NCBI GenBank assembly: GCA_018873245.2
Contig: JAEMBT020000001.1
Span: 11,702,220 to 11,766,219, forward strand
Source of the DNA: Archegozetes longisetosus
Lineage: Eukaryota; Arthropoda; Arachnida; Sarcoptiformes; Trhypochthoniidae
DNA: 64,000 nt
Reading direction: 5' to 3'
In this document: piece by piece, positions 33,230 through 44,909 of the stretch
Position numbering within the stretch: the first letter of the stretch is position 1
How the letters are laid out: each line of letters opens with the position of its first letter
Translations under genes and position numbers: made by a program
Notes under the pieces: generated by a model
The model's input: the letters and a program-made list of their open reading frames with translations, nothing else
What the model was told of the DNA's origin: nothing
The model's database searches: none

Positions 33230-33945
33230 CTATATTTGATTATTTGTCTACCACATCAAGCATCGGCTTTGAATAAATGACAGTCAAATTTTCCGCTGAA
33301 CTTCGATTCGTTTGACACGACAATTTCACATTTTTTTCTAATTTTCTGAAGTACATATTCATTTCGCAAAAACGTAAAAAATTTACAATAATCTCCAATC
33401 CCATTATTGTGTTTCGTTATAAAATTAGCTTATAGTTTACAAAATCGATCAGATATCACAATTTTTCTCAAATTATCTTAACTATTTTCAATGTAAATTT
33501 TGAAATTAAATGATTTTGAAAATAATTCTTTTCAAATGTCCGATAATTTGTGCATAGAATAAGCAAAAAAAAAGTTTTACAGACTTAGTTTAATGACTGT
33601 TAATTTGAATCAGTACTAATGAAAGATACAAAATTAATTAGATTTTTGCATGACACACCAGGAATAAGCTAAAGAATCATAATATCTAAAAGTAGAATAC
33701 AATTTCTTATCGATTGCAATGACTCTTTGCTGATGTCAGAGAAATATTATAAAGAACACCCTCAATTATTTTCTAAAATTCATTCACCATAATACGGAGC
33801 GATTAATTTATCGTTTCCACCCTAAATTCTATTAGCTTCTCATTTTCGAAAGATATAACGGCACAATTTGATTTGAATATGTCTCATTTATTGACAAATA
33901 TAATCATTAAAACTTGTGTAAATTATTCATAGTTTTGAAAATCAA
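33230..33945. other. No certain gene; possible receptor exon at 33,260-33,350 (minus)
   Basis: AT-rich. The minus strand around 33,350-33,260 encodes KCEIVVSNESKFSGKFDCHL, which could belong to the amino-terminal part of the ionotropic receptor. Splice sites could not be fixed. Confidence 0.35.
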
Positions 33946-34119
33946 ACAAAAATGTCTCTAACCATTCAGCAGTGTATTTTTATTATTGAAAATTTTTTTA
34001 TCAATTGCTACACTAAAAATCTTAATAAAGAGTGTTTAAATGCGCTTACGCGAGAATACGGGGAGACAGATACGCCATGCGAAAGACCATTTCGATATAT
34101 TATGTCCAATTTTAAACAA

Positions 34120-34215
34120 ACCGGACACGGATGCCACCAGTCCCGGTTTCGCCGGGACAGTCCCGGAATAAAGAGATTTATCCCGTGTCCTGGCGAAGTA
34201 TAAACCGGGACAACC
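34120..34215. mobile_element. hAT-type MITE end fragment (CCCGGGACA type)
   Basis: GC-rich inverted motifs (CAGTCCCGGTTTCGCCGGG, GACAGTCCCGG, TAAACCGGGACAACC) resemble the subterminal part of the TAGGGTGACCA elements. No complete ends were found. Confidence 0.45.
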
Positions 34216-34288
34216 CGTGTACTGGAATGAGCTGTAGTTTACTAATTTTCTTTAAAGATTATGAAACTTAATCTAAATTTAAATTACT

Positions 34289-34492
34289 TTGAAGAAAGCT
34301 CATCGAATTTATAAGAAATTCAAGTATTTGTCAATAAATGATTATCGAAATAAAGTTATTAATGCCAAATCCCAATGGCTTCAAAAAGAATTAAAAAATG
34401 GAAGTCTAAATATTGAGAATGTCATTGAATGCAAGTATAAAGTATTAGATCTTAAAATTGAATTGAAACTTATAAGAGGCATAAATTATTAA
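34289..34492 (+). CDS. Unrecognised Lys-rich reading frame
   Basis: A 67-codon open frame (KKAHRIYKKFKYLSINDYRN ...), rich in Lys, Ile and Asn. I do not recognise it. The first residues resemble the HR-x-YKK stretch that precedes reverse transcriptase in some LINEs, so it may be a LINE crumb rather than a gene. No splice or promoter support. Confidence 0.2.
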   Translation: MKKAHRIYKKFKYLSINDYRNKVINAKSQWLQKELKNGSLNIENVIECKYKVLDLKIELKLIRGINY

Positions 34493-34499
34493 TCTCTAA

Positions 34500-35075
34500 C
34501 TCTATCAAACCAATTACATGTTTAGTCTCTAAATTACCCATAGCTTTGCATACTCAAAATTTTACTAAATTTTTCCTTTCATGCTTTAATTTGATCATGA
34601 AAAAGACTAATGCTCAAACCTAAACTATTAAATATTTCTTTATTTTATGAGTTATTTTAACATCAATTTGTTTGAGCTCATGATAAAGTATTTTGTTTGT
34701 AAAAATTACACTTTATTCTTTATATGCATTATAAAATTTTTCCTAAAAAGTATACTCTGGCCCCCCCTTTACACTTTTTTGTTCCGTTTTGGATCAGCTA
34801 AAAGGTGGCATCCGTGAATCGGCATAGCGTGCGATGCAAAACATGTACACGAAAAAACATGTCTTAACTGTACCGAAAGTTAAGCAAATTGGGCAAAGAC
34901 TTATTAAAAGCCCACATAAAGGTCTTAGAAGATCAGCACTGATGTTAATATCTTATGGTTCATAAGCCGTAAATAGTTAAATTCAAGAACAGGTATTAGC
35001 TTAAGTCTTCGTGTCTTAAAAATTATTTTTAATAACTCTCTACTGATCTACAGACATGTCTTCAGGCACAACCAT
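34500..35075. other. No gene seen
   Basis: AT-rich with a CCCCCCC run at 34,762. No coding signal. Confidence 0.4.
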
Positions 35076-35079
35076 ATCC

Positions 35080-35322
35080 GCCATTGTATGCTTTATGAGT
35101 TTAAGCTTTAAGAGTTTGAGAGTAATAATACAAAAGTTGCCACAGCGAATATTTGCGATACTTATGGAGATGTATTGAGTGTCTACCTTTGTTAATAGTG
35201 GTTCGCCAAATCTCGGTCGGGCAATCTTAAGCTGACTGATGGTCCACATTCTGAAAGGCTTTCAGTGTTGGACAAAAATATCCTGAGAGCCACCATTGAG
35301 GCTGACCCCCGACAATGATGTA
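35080..35322 (+). pseudogene. Mariner transposase amino-terminal relic
   Basis: The plus strand reads RHCMLYEFKL, then NTKVATANICDTYGDVLSVY, WFAKSRSGNLKLTDGPHSER and LSVLDKNILRATIEADPRQ. This is the helix-turn-helix part of a mariner transposase (family HMLYEFK...A..NIC..YG...WF.KFRSGN...GRPS...IE.DPRQ). Stops lie after KL, after YLC (two) and at the end. The catalytic domain is absent. Confidence 0.75.
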
Positions 35323-35324
35323 AT

Positions 35325-36385
35325 TTTCATTGATAATGATGTTAATTATATGGTAAATTAATATATAATATGTATTTAATAAATTGATCTTGAGTTCTGA
35401 ATAAATATACGAAACGAATTTTCTCAAATCAATATATTATGAAATGAAGGCACTGATAAAGATCTCAATTATTGAAGAATGACAAAGTCATCTCATTTGG
35501 AAATGCTAGTGAAATGCCTTTTAGATTGTGGTGAACGTTGTCAGGATCTGTTGTTGCAATCTCAAATCAGAAATAGTGGCTATGGCTGAATTGAAGACGA
35601 ATAAACATTAATTTCGTGCACTTCATTTTAATTTGAATCCCTTTTAATAAACACCTAACACTAAACCTCTGTTTTTATCGAAACTTTATTCACTGCAAAA
35701 ATATACTAAAATGGGTCGGTGTTTAGGGTCTTGGGATCAAATATTCAAATGTGTCCTTTTCAAGAAAAATTCTAATAAACTCTATTTTCATGAGTTACCC
35801 TAAAAATTCGAGGTAGGAGTAAATTCACCGGATACAATACACAGCATGCTTGTTAAAAAGTTTTCTCCTCAGGCATATTTTAAAAATTACATGAGATATT
35901 AATTAGTAAGGATTCTTTACATTCAATCGTAATTATATAATACTATAGATTAAAGAATCAACTCATTAAGTTACGATAAACGAGCATGAACTTATTGTTG
36001 AGAATTCATAAATTTACAAAGAATTACCAAGATATCGATGAGATAAAGTACTCAAGTAAATCTTGATCTCAAATTATTAATGTTTTATTGGTCATTAATA
36101 TATATATATAAGTGATTTTAAGTTTTCAAATCTAGTAATTGATAATAAACTATGTTATTTTGTAGTTGAGACAACTTATTAGAAAAATTATCATAGGTTT
36201 TCGTGCATTAATATCTTATAAAATGAAATAGATTTGGATTTTACATCGAAAACTAATTTTAAAGAATTGTCCCAAATTTCATTAAAAACTGCTAAAAGAA
36301 TCTTTTATATTAAATTTAAATGAATTTAATTTTTCAAATATCCTCTTTAATACCACCATTAGTTTTAGGATTGTCAATAGCTTAA
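35325..36385. other. No gene seen
   Basis: AT-rich, with (TA)n around 36,100. No coding region recognised. Confidence 0.4.
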
Positions 36386-36390
36386 GTCGA

Positions 36391-36630
36391 TCAAATGCGC
36401 TGTTTTCCGGAACTGCTTCCACTATGAAGTCCGCCTCCACTGCGTAGTCCTCCGCCTTCCCCTGTAAAATTTCCTCTTCCACTGGGTTGATTGAGTTCTA
36501 CACTTTTACTACTAGGATAAATCTCTCCTGCGTTACCTCCACCACCATTTCCATAGTATCCTCCATCTTCTACCATATATCCTCCACCACCTCCACCACC
36601 ACCACCTCCTCCGCTGCCGCCATTACCCAT
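36391..36630 (-). CDS. Small Gly-rich protein
   Basis: A 79-residue protein starting MGNGGSGGGGG, with a run of eleven Gly (residues 8-18 by translation), YYGNGGGGNAGEIYP in the middle and a Ser/Gly/Arg tail (GNFTGEGGGLRSGGGLHSGS) ending GKQRI. No signal peptide or membrane segment, so its place in the cell is unclear. Support for a real gene: a TATA box lies 32 bp before an initiator-like TCAGA, giving an untranslated leader of about 100 bases before this ATG. It resembles the Gly-rich gene at 49,247 in base composition and lack of signal peptide. Function unknown. Low-complexity coding could still be spurious. Confidence 0.55.
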   Translation of the reverse strand: MGNGGSGGGGGGGGGGGYMVEDGGYYGNGGGGNAGEIYPSSKSVELNQPSGRGNFTGEGGGLRSGGGLHSGSSSGKQRI

Positions 36631-36730
36631 GTCTATATTTGAAATACTTGAAATACTCTGAAAATTTTGAATTTACAAATACTAGATATGTTCTATTCAG
36701 ATCTGATTTGTAAATTATTTCTCGAGAGCA

Positions 36731-36765
36731 TCTGAAACCATCATTCAATTAACGCTCTATTTATA
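36731..36765 (-). promoter_or_regulatory. TATA box and initiator of the small Gly-rich gene
   Basis: On the minus strand TATAAATA (36,765-36,758) is followed 32 bases downstream by TCAGA with the A at 36,733. This is the spacing expected for an RNA polymerase II start. Confidence 0.55.
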
Positions 36766-36769
36766 CTCA

Positions 36770-37530
36770 TACAGCTCTTAACTGTAAAGTTCATTGTTCT
36801 TCTCGTACTATGGGTGAAAGCAATTTACGTTGATAATTCACATTTTTAGATAAGCGTCTTTATTCAGAATTACCTGTTCAAGATTTCATTTATTTCTTCT
36901 AAAGATGACTCATTATTTATCTAATGTTCAGTGAATCGGATTACTGTTTTGAATGAAACTATTGAAAAGCTGAATAAAAGGCAACTTATAAAAAAGGGGG
37001 TTTCTATTCGTAAAGTTAGTGTTTAACAGAAGTGAAAGTTCAATAACCAAACTGCAAAACTATTATTGATTTTGTTATTGTAATAAAAAATTAAGGTTCC
37101 AATGAATTAGTCGACAATATTTACAAAATTAATTAAAATAAATGTGACGGTATAACTTTATATTGGCTGCTTTATCTTTGAAAAACTATGACTGAATTAA
37201 AATAGAGCCGACTACTTTATCAAGACGACTTATAGTTGATCAACTTGAAATTTAAATGAACAAATACCTTCAAATTATACTTTTTATAACTTTCAAAACG
37301 ATTAAACACGCCATTTATACTGAAATACAGAAACTTAAAACATTTCCATACTATGATGAATATTGTTATATTAAAACAAAAAGTATTTTAATTTGTTTTG
37401 TAAACTTTCTATTTGTTATGAGAATGAAAGTAAAACTCTTATTTCGTTATGACTATAAAAGATTTTGTTTAGTTCGCTCTAATTGTAAAAGCAAATTCTT
37501 ATTCTAATTTAATTACAATAGGAAATTAAT
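36770..37530. other. No gene seen
   Basis: AT-rich. An open frame at 37,256-37,507 has low-complexity composition and no similarity I recognise, so it is not called. Confidence 0.4.
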
Positions 37531-37828
37531 TGTTATGGGAATCTAATACTGGAATGCTTGAACATCCCTTTTTAGGAATAACTTTTCTTAAAATTATAAC
37601 TCGAAAATATTCTTAAACATCCTTTTATTAATTAGCCAGAAGAGTATAAAAAGAGAGAGTAATAGAGTAGAAATTAAGTGAGTTAGTAAGAGAGTGCGAG
37701 AGAGCTTAGACTCTGTGCGACACTTTTAAGTCTTTATGTATTATCATTCAATTTATATTTTAATAAAGATTGTTAATTGTTAAAGTCTGAGTTGTTATTT
37801 CACTATATAAAAATCCACTCTCACAATA
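37531..37828 (+). mobile_element. Possible solo LTR
   Basis: Fossil LTR candidate of ~298 bp: TGTTATGGGAAT start, TATA-like AGTATAAAAAGAG (about 37,648), polyadenylation-like AATAAAG (about 37,763) and an ACTCTCACA end. No target duplication was found, so boundaries are uncertain. Confidence 0.35.
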
Positions 37829-37829
37829 T

Positions 37830-39035
37830 CTCAAACTTAAATATCTTAAAGATAAGTTATTCGTCATTAAGTTTTGAATTTGACGCTCTATTGATGAGAA
37901 ACTAGCTTTTGTGTTCGATGTTGATCAGTTCATTCTAAGAGTGTATAGTGCGGCATCAATTCCTGCCGAATATTTCATCCATTTCTGATTTATAAAAGTT
38001 GTGTTCAACTGCCATTTACCCATTAAATAAATATTTCTTTATATAGTAACGGCGTCAATTTTAGGACAATCCTCTTTGGACATACCCATCCCTCGATACC
38101 TATTCAGTTAAACCTCTCCGATCAGGTACTATCAAATTTCATACTTACTGTTCTCTCTAGCACTATCTACCTTCTCCGATATATCCACGTTTAGGTAACC
38201 ACAAGCGTTGTTTAACCTAAATGATACTAGAGGCAAGTTGTGAGGTGTTCCGAGTGGAGCGCTCAGAAGCTATACTCCTATTAGGTTCAATCGGGTTGTG
38301 GAGGCTAGATTAAACGAGTCATCAACAGATACGCAGAAGGTGAACCAGCTTGCAAAAATAATTCAGTTTAAATTGAACGCTTTCATGAAAAATGACATAC
38401 CCATAGGGGCTGGAACTAGAAAAGGAGAGTGGAGTTTAACATGAAACAAGTTTAGCGGTACCCTTATTGAAGTCCTAAAACCACTTGTTTGATCTAACAC
38501 AGTAGCATAAATTTTCAATGATCGAGGTTGGTGGAGATAGAGGGGATCGGAGAGTGTAGTTGGTGTGAGGTTGGACAGTACTTAGATAGAGGAGCTCAAT
38601 CATGTAAGTGTCGACAGGTAGGGCGCGTTTAAATAGGATTTCCCCAGAAGTGATACAGCTGCTCTTTAAAGTCCTAACGATTTAGTGAGAAACGAAGAGA
38701 TCATAAAAATGTGTTCAATTTAACCCAACACGTAAACTGCCCATCATCAGCAACACATTTCCTGTATTGATTGCTATTCATCATACCCGGCAATAAGAAT
38801 AGATAACCGTAGAGTAAGAACTATTATATTTTCAAAATCAAAAATTTAATACCATTACCGTAGTCATAATCATTGGACTTATCAAGAGTCGAAACAAAAC
38901 GAACTAAAAAAGTTGTTTGAATTACCCGAAATTCAGTAGGCGTTATGCGTTATGTATTTAAATTATTTTAGTTATTATATTTTTTTAAATATTCCCTCAT
39001 ATTTTATTGAAGTGACAAAACGTTTCTGTTAGCAT
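37830..39035. other. No known gene; unidentified open frame at 38,251-38,443
   Basis: 38,050-38,790 is GC-richer than its surroundings. The plus strand 38,251-38,443 is open and reads YTPIRFNRVVEARLNESST then QKVNQLAKIIQFKLNAFMKN. I do not recognise it; it may be a remnant of a mobile element. Confidence 0.3.
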
Positions 39036-39038
39036 ATA

Positions 39039-39555
39039 CAGGGCTCGCGAGGAAACATGCCGGATTTAATTTTTTTAGTATTTATAAAAGATGCGCAATT
39101 TATTTTTCACATGACCTTTACGTAAGAGTCAGGTGACTGCGGTTTATAATCATATGGTCACTTTGAAGCTCGTGTGATTGACCTTGGTTACCCAAAATTT
39201 GCAAATGGTGGTTTGGAATGGCCTCCTTATTCCCCCGATTAAACCCGCGCGATTACTTTCTTTGGGGGTATATTAAAGACCGCGTATATCGATCTAACCC
39301 GCAAAAACTTGAACAATTAGAGGAACTGATTAGAAGAGAAATTATTGACATTCAAACTTCGCTACTTCAGCGAGTTATTGACGGCTTTGATTCAAGATTA
39401 CGTCACGTGATTGCCAGCAATGGTTCTCATTTTGAAAATATCATTATATAAACCGTAGATATTCTACTTTAATTTGATATAAGTTTTATTATAGTATCTT
39501 TTTCCATTTTTCGAAATAAAAAAATTAAATCAGGCATGTTTTCTGGCGAGCCTTG
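39039..39555 (+). mobile_element. Mariner-like element, internally deleted, complete ends
   Basis: 517-bp element with inverted ends CAGGGCTCGCGAGGAAACAT / ATGTTTTCTGGCGAGCCTTG and TA on both sides (39,037-39,038; 39,556-39,557). It keeps the transposase carboxy end: LEWPPYSPD and, one base out of frame, LNPRDYFLWGYIKDRVYRSN, then LEQLEELIRREIIDIQTSLL and ASNGSHFENIII. The PDLNP-x-D block carries the last catalytic acid. One frameshift lies exactly inside it; the amino-terminal two thirds are deleted. Confidence 0.85.
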
Positions 39556-39559
39556 TATT

Positions 39560-41185
39560 AACATATTTTTTACAAACAAAACATTAAAACTTTGAAAGCT
39601 CAAAATTCGATCAACAAATATTTTTTCTTAATCAGTACATTGAGGAAAATCTTTAGAAATTCTTGGCAGGTGGAGTTTAAAATTTTGTTTTAGGGTAGTA
39701 TAGAAATGGTCGAAAGTGAGTGCGACTTGAGTGTTTTTTATTGTAGTTTAAGCTATATTTATGATTAATATATACAGGTATATTAGGGCTAAACCAGCTT
39801 CGTTGTAAGGTAAAAGTCAGATAATATGTTATACTACATGTTATTATACAAATGATGTAAAATGGATCAGTAAATCGATAATTTCTATCCTTAGGATTAC
39901 TTATTTATTCTTGTGAAATTCAATTATGCCTCAATATCGTCCAATTTGATAGTCAGTATAACTAGACTTCTACGATTGGACAGCTCCGAAATGTATAACG
40001 ATACTTTTTTGTCCAGAACACTTCGCTTTCTTAGCATTAAAGTTTCTTAGACTGGAGTTCGTTAAAGCATATGAAGCATCTTCATGAATTTCATATTAGC
40101 GTAACAAACCATATGTTATAAAATCAAGAACTACAACAGAACAGTGACCGGGGATACTAACTTTCCTGCTTTAAGAAAACGTGTCCAGCCTTCAACATAA
40201 GCGTAAAATCGAGGAACAAAAATTTATCTTTTCGTCTCTCCTTTGATTTTATTAATAAACTTATTGGAAATAATACTCAAAATTATCATTTGATTCCGCC
40301 TTTTGATTTTTTCTCCAGCTTTCATTGATAAAGCGTTTGCATCTTCAATAATGACTATTTAGTGTATAACTTCTTTGGCAAAACGAATTGTAGGTGAATT
40401 CTGATACAAAAGCCTCAGTTATTCATTATGTAGAAAGTTCTCTACAAGTACTTATTTCAGGAAACTTAAAACAGGTTAAATAATACAATAAGACTACTAT
40501 TAGATAAAGGAATTTTTCCGCAAGTTATATTTATAAGAAAAATAATTAATCACTTCGGAAATTTGCAATACATCTATAAGAGTGCATAAGAGACTCCTGA
40601 TCGAATATATCGTACGGGATAAATCACTTGAATTAGAGATGCTAGCTCCAGTTTTAAGCTTGAGTCTCCAGCCCTCAGCTAGCGTTGCCAACTGTACTGG
40701 TTTGCTCGAGATTGTCCCAGAATGGCACATTCTGTCCCGTGTCCCAGACGACTGCCAAATGTCCCGTATTTCGAAAATCTTAACAAAAAATAAATATATC
40801 TATATCCTCTGAAAATAAAAAACTCAATAATATTGAGCTTTGGTGTAAAATTTTGAGATCTAATGATTTTCCAAATCTAACTAAACTTGTTGAGTCAGTC
40901 ATGGAGATACTGATCGGAAGTGATTTCGTTGAAAGAATGAACTTGTAGACCAATGAAAGAAATAGACTGAATATCAATACAATGAAAACAAAAATTTTTA
41001 CTGAATTTGCCGAATATGCTTCTAATAATCAACAATTGTTTATGATGCAAAATCAGGAAAAAATATAATCTCAAAAACATAGAATCAAATAGTGAAATAA
41101 AATTTATGCTATCAAATATAATGTATACATGTGTAATGTTTCAATAAAATTTTTTCGAAAACTTTCTTTAGCCAACCCCTTATAA
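39560..41185. repeat. AT-rich region with a repeat shared with 41,632-41,760 and a MITE tip
   Basis: No gene. 40,205-40,335 (ACAAAAATTTATCTTTTCGT ... TTTCTCCAGCTTTCA) is a diverged direct copy of 41,632-41,760. 40,684-40,785 holds TTGCCAACTGTACTGGTTTG with several GTCCC motifs, like the ends of hAT-type MITEs, but no matching second end was seen. Confidence 0.5.
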
Positions 41186-41189
41186 TAAC

Positions 41190-41564
41190 CCTTACGACAA
41201 AATAATCCGGAGACCCATGGCATATTTTGAGAACTAATTTTTCCGACCTCAACCTGATTGAAAGCTTATGAAGAATAATAAAGGATATTATTAAAAAAGA
41301 ACCAAAAAAATTTTAATGTGGGTCGCGAAAATGAACAAAATATGAGACAATTTATAATTAAGAGTATAGGAGTCGTTTTACAAAAGAATGAAAAATCGCA
41401 TTGAAAGGCGTATAGCTGCAGAGGGAGACCGAATTAAATTTTCATTTCTTTTTAGTTGTAATAATTAGAATTAAGCCCATTCTTGTGGTAAATTTTAGGT
41501 CAAAATATTGTAATTTTCATTATAAACTTTGCAATTACGTTTTCCGGATTTTTTTGTCGCAAGG
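41190..41564 (+). mobile_element. Tc1-type MITE, full-length copy
   Basis: About 375 bp, inverted ends CCTTACGACAAAATAATCCG / CGGATTTTTTTGTCGCAAGG, next to TA dinucleotides. The interior keeps transposase pieces: SDLNLIESL, a stop where Trp is expected, RIIKDIIKKE, and near the end MKNRIERRIAAEGDRIKF. These are the last catalytic block and carboxy end of a DD34E Tc1-type transposase. The same internally deleted form occurs at 44,538 and 60,206. Confidence 0.85.
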
Positions 41565-41631
41565 TATATCTTGTCCCGGATAAGGGTGAAAAATGTTAGT
41601 GTCCCTACCCTCAGTACAGGTGTAAAGCTGG

Positions 41632-41760
41632 AGACTAAAATTTTATCCTTTGGTTTCACCTTTGATTTTTAACTCATTGGAAATAGTTATCATAAATTAT
41701 CCTATGGTTCTCCTATTTGAAATTTTTTCTCCGGCTTTCACTTAGTGAAGTGTCGGCATC
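41632..41760. repeat. Diverged direct repeat of 40,205-40,335
   Basis: Shares CACCTTTGATTTTTAAC, TTGGAAATA and TTTTTTCTCCGGCTTTCA in order with the earlier copy. Non-coding. Confidence 0.6.
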
Positions 41761-41779
41761 CCCCAACTTAAAGTTTTTC

Positions 41780-44535
41780 ACTCAGATATTATATGAAAAT
41801 GTGTTAGTCAATAGTGTATCAACGAAATCTCAACAACTTACACGATAGTCGAAAAACCTACCTCATCCCCTGGGTTTCACTTTAACTTTTCTCATAGGAA
41901 TCTAAATCTGATACTAATAAACGATATACTAGGTGATCTGTTATTTTATCGGTCACATTTGTTGAAATATATATTATTGTTGAAATTCTGCAATGGGTTT
42001 TAGAAATATGAAAAATACTTTCAAAAGCATGACACAGACTTGTTTTAATTCATATTTAGTGAATACAGTTTTCGACTTGATGGTCTAACAGTACAACAGA
42101 ATGATACTGTTATAAAGCTTAATTGTTCAATAAAAACTCATGTAATTTTTTAAAGAAGAATTTTGCCGCAGAACTGCAAGAAGTTTTTGTCGGTTTAAAG
42201 GTTACTCTGAATCTTGCCTCTGAATTTCGATTCGCCTTTACACTGAATACTGCATTCACTACCTATATTCAAACTAACGAGACTTTGAAGTAGATAAGAG
42301 ATGTAATTTGTACCTATCAATTCACTTACGAACTTCTCTCCATACTGAATATTTTTATCATGCTATTAAAGTTTCTCATAAGACTTTTATATTTATTTGT
42401 ATTCAGATCAGACTTCTACTTGAAAGGTATATTAACTTTTAGTACGTCTTTTTTTTATTGAAGATCTCGAATGATATTTGTACAATCGAAAGACTAATTG
42501 TTCTTCATAGTTTTATCTGTTGAGTTATTTTGAATAGTCATTATCTTCGTGTGATTGTATTCTATCTCAAAAAACACAATACAATAGATATTTTCTAATA
42601 TTTAGACGATAATTGTACCTATTTAGGGACATCTAAGCACTCTAACAATAGCTCAGTTATTCACTGCTCGATCATATGATATTAGGAATAATGGAACATT
42701 GACATCGTATTGTCTGTTGAGTGGTAATGACCAGCCTTTCGGAAAGTGTAACTGAAATGCATTGATATAAGTATTGAAATGCCTAGTATTTTGAGTTCAT
42801 TAATCAAAAAATTAGGCCGTTACTTAACCTATAATCGTGGTTAAATTAATATTGATAATTTAAGTTTTAGCTTTTATTTAATTGTTTGACGCAATAAAAA
42901 ATTTAATAGGTTTGAAAAATAGAAGGTATGCGCTCTATTAAAATAGAATAGATGTTTGTTGTCGAACTTTTAATTTAAGTTTGCACAAATTTTACAGATT
43001 TTGCTTTAAATTATGCAGCGAAACCTGTATAAGGTATACACTCAGCAGACTGAAAAATAATGTACCATACACGAGTGTACTCTTTTTTATACAGCTGAGA
43101 GCTTTAATTTTTATTGTCTATTACAATAGCCAGTTAAAGTTGATCACTTCTACCTTAACTTTCAGAGCAAGAGTATCAACATTTTGACTAGTCATAATGA
43201 TTTATCGAATAACACTTTAGTAGACAACAAAAGAATATTGAGTATTAAAATAAGACCAAATTGATTGCACTTAAGTATCAAGACACGTGCAACTAGATCT
43301 GTTCATCTAAGACAGATTTTATTCGTATTGAAGGAACTTTCAATATACTTAATATACTGTACAGTCGAAAGATAAATGTTATGTATTGATCCTGGATTAA
43401 TTCATAATGCGTTTGGATAATATAAAAAGGACGAGACACAAATTGAAATAATGATAAGTTAGTCCTTGATAAGTATGATCAGTAACTTAGTGTCATTCAT
43501 AGCTAAAGTCAATTTAATATTAGTAATAACGATCAGTCAGTCATAGACCAAAACACTGATCAGTCCTATCAAATAATTTTAATGAAATACCAAATTATGA
43601 CTCATTCAAATGATTTTAGTATCGGATTACTGGCATTTTAAAATTGAATTGATAATACGTTTTTAAAGGAATGATAGAAAACTTCATAATAAAAACGTGT
43701 TATTTTCAACTGTTGAAAACTTATCGACTCGTAGTTTTTTGTCAAATCTTTTGATTAACATGGCTCAAAATTTGTTATTGAAAAATTCTAAACTGGTTAT
43801 TAAGAATCCATTTATTGATTAATCTCAATATACTTAACATAAATCTCAATGAGTTTTCTCACCCTTAAGTTTATCACCTTTTCTTCATCTTTTCAGGATC
43901 GACAAATACACAACTTATCTGTCGACGGTACTCGTATGTGCTAAACAGATGTATTCCTTATACAGTGGTTTTATAATAGGAAAAACAGAGGAACATCTCA
44001 TAAACTGTACTCTTTCACAAGTTTTACTGTATTTAACAATCTAATTTTAATTTTAAAAATTTATTTGATAAAAACCTTCGAAATTTTCTGAGATTGAAGA
44101 GGTAATTAGATTTAGTAAAGTTCTGAAATTTTGGGTTTTTTCGAAATCTGTACATACTCAAAAATTTGGAGAAAATAAGTAACTACTTTTGAATCCTTGG
44201 GAGACTTTTGCTGTGCTTCGTATTTTGACAGATTATTTATGAATTTATGTTTATAAAAAATAGATGTTTTGCACATGTATTGAGAGAAACGTAACTTTAA
44301 AGTGCAAAATACTCGCCCAAAGATTTGCAAATAGGTACTGAACTATTTTATTCTGTTTTATGGCATGCATCGTCTAAGCTTAGGATAATTGTTTTATTGC
44401 GTCAAGACAACTAAATAAAAACTAGAAATTAAATTCATAATTTAATAGTGATAATAGCATGCGTGGTGGCTAGATTTTCAATTAATGAACCCAAAATACA
44501 TTGTACTCGGCGTTTGTATACCTTTTTAAAAGTAT
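41780..44535. other. No gene seen
   Basis: Long AT-rich stretch. Short open frames (for example 42,981-43,187) show no protein-like pattern. Confidence 0.4.
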
Positions 44536-44537
44536 AA

Positions 44538-44907
44538 TCTTTACGACAAAAAATCCGGAAACCCATGGCATATTTTGAGAATTCATTTTTTATCTAAGCC
44601 CGATTCAACACTTATGGGGAATAATAAAAGATATTGTTGAGAAAGAATAAAAAAATTTTAACTGTGGATCGCGAAAATAAACAAAATATGGGACAATTTA
44701 TAAATAGAGGTATAGGAGTCATTTAACGAAAGTATGAAAGAACGCATTGAAAAGTGAATAGCTGCAGAGGAGATCGAATTCAATTGTTATTTCTTTTTAG
44801 TTGTAATAATTAGAATCAAATGCATTCTTGTGGTAAATTTGAGGTCAAAATATTGTAATTTTCATTAAAAACTTGATACTTACTTTTTCCGGATTTTTGT
44901 CGTGAGG
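44538..44907 (+). mobile_element. Tc1-type MITE, full-length copy
   Basis: Same family and internal deletion as 41,190-41,564. Ends are CTTTACGACAAAAAATCCGG / CCGGATTTTTGTCGTGAGG, with TATAAT and TATA at the flanks. Transposase-derived ACTTATGGGGAATAATAAAA is retained. Confidence 0.8.
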
Positions 44908-44909
44908 TA

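Noticed and set aside
37256-37507. 83-codon open frame on the plus strand
   Set aside because: Composition is that of AT-rich DNA (Lys, Ile, Phe, Tyr); no motif and no splice or promoter context.
40500-41080. Several overlapping open frames on both strands
   Set aside because: They overlap a MITE tip and AT-rich DNA, and none shows protein-like conservation patterns.
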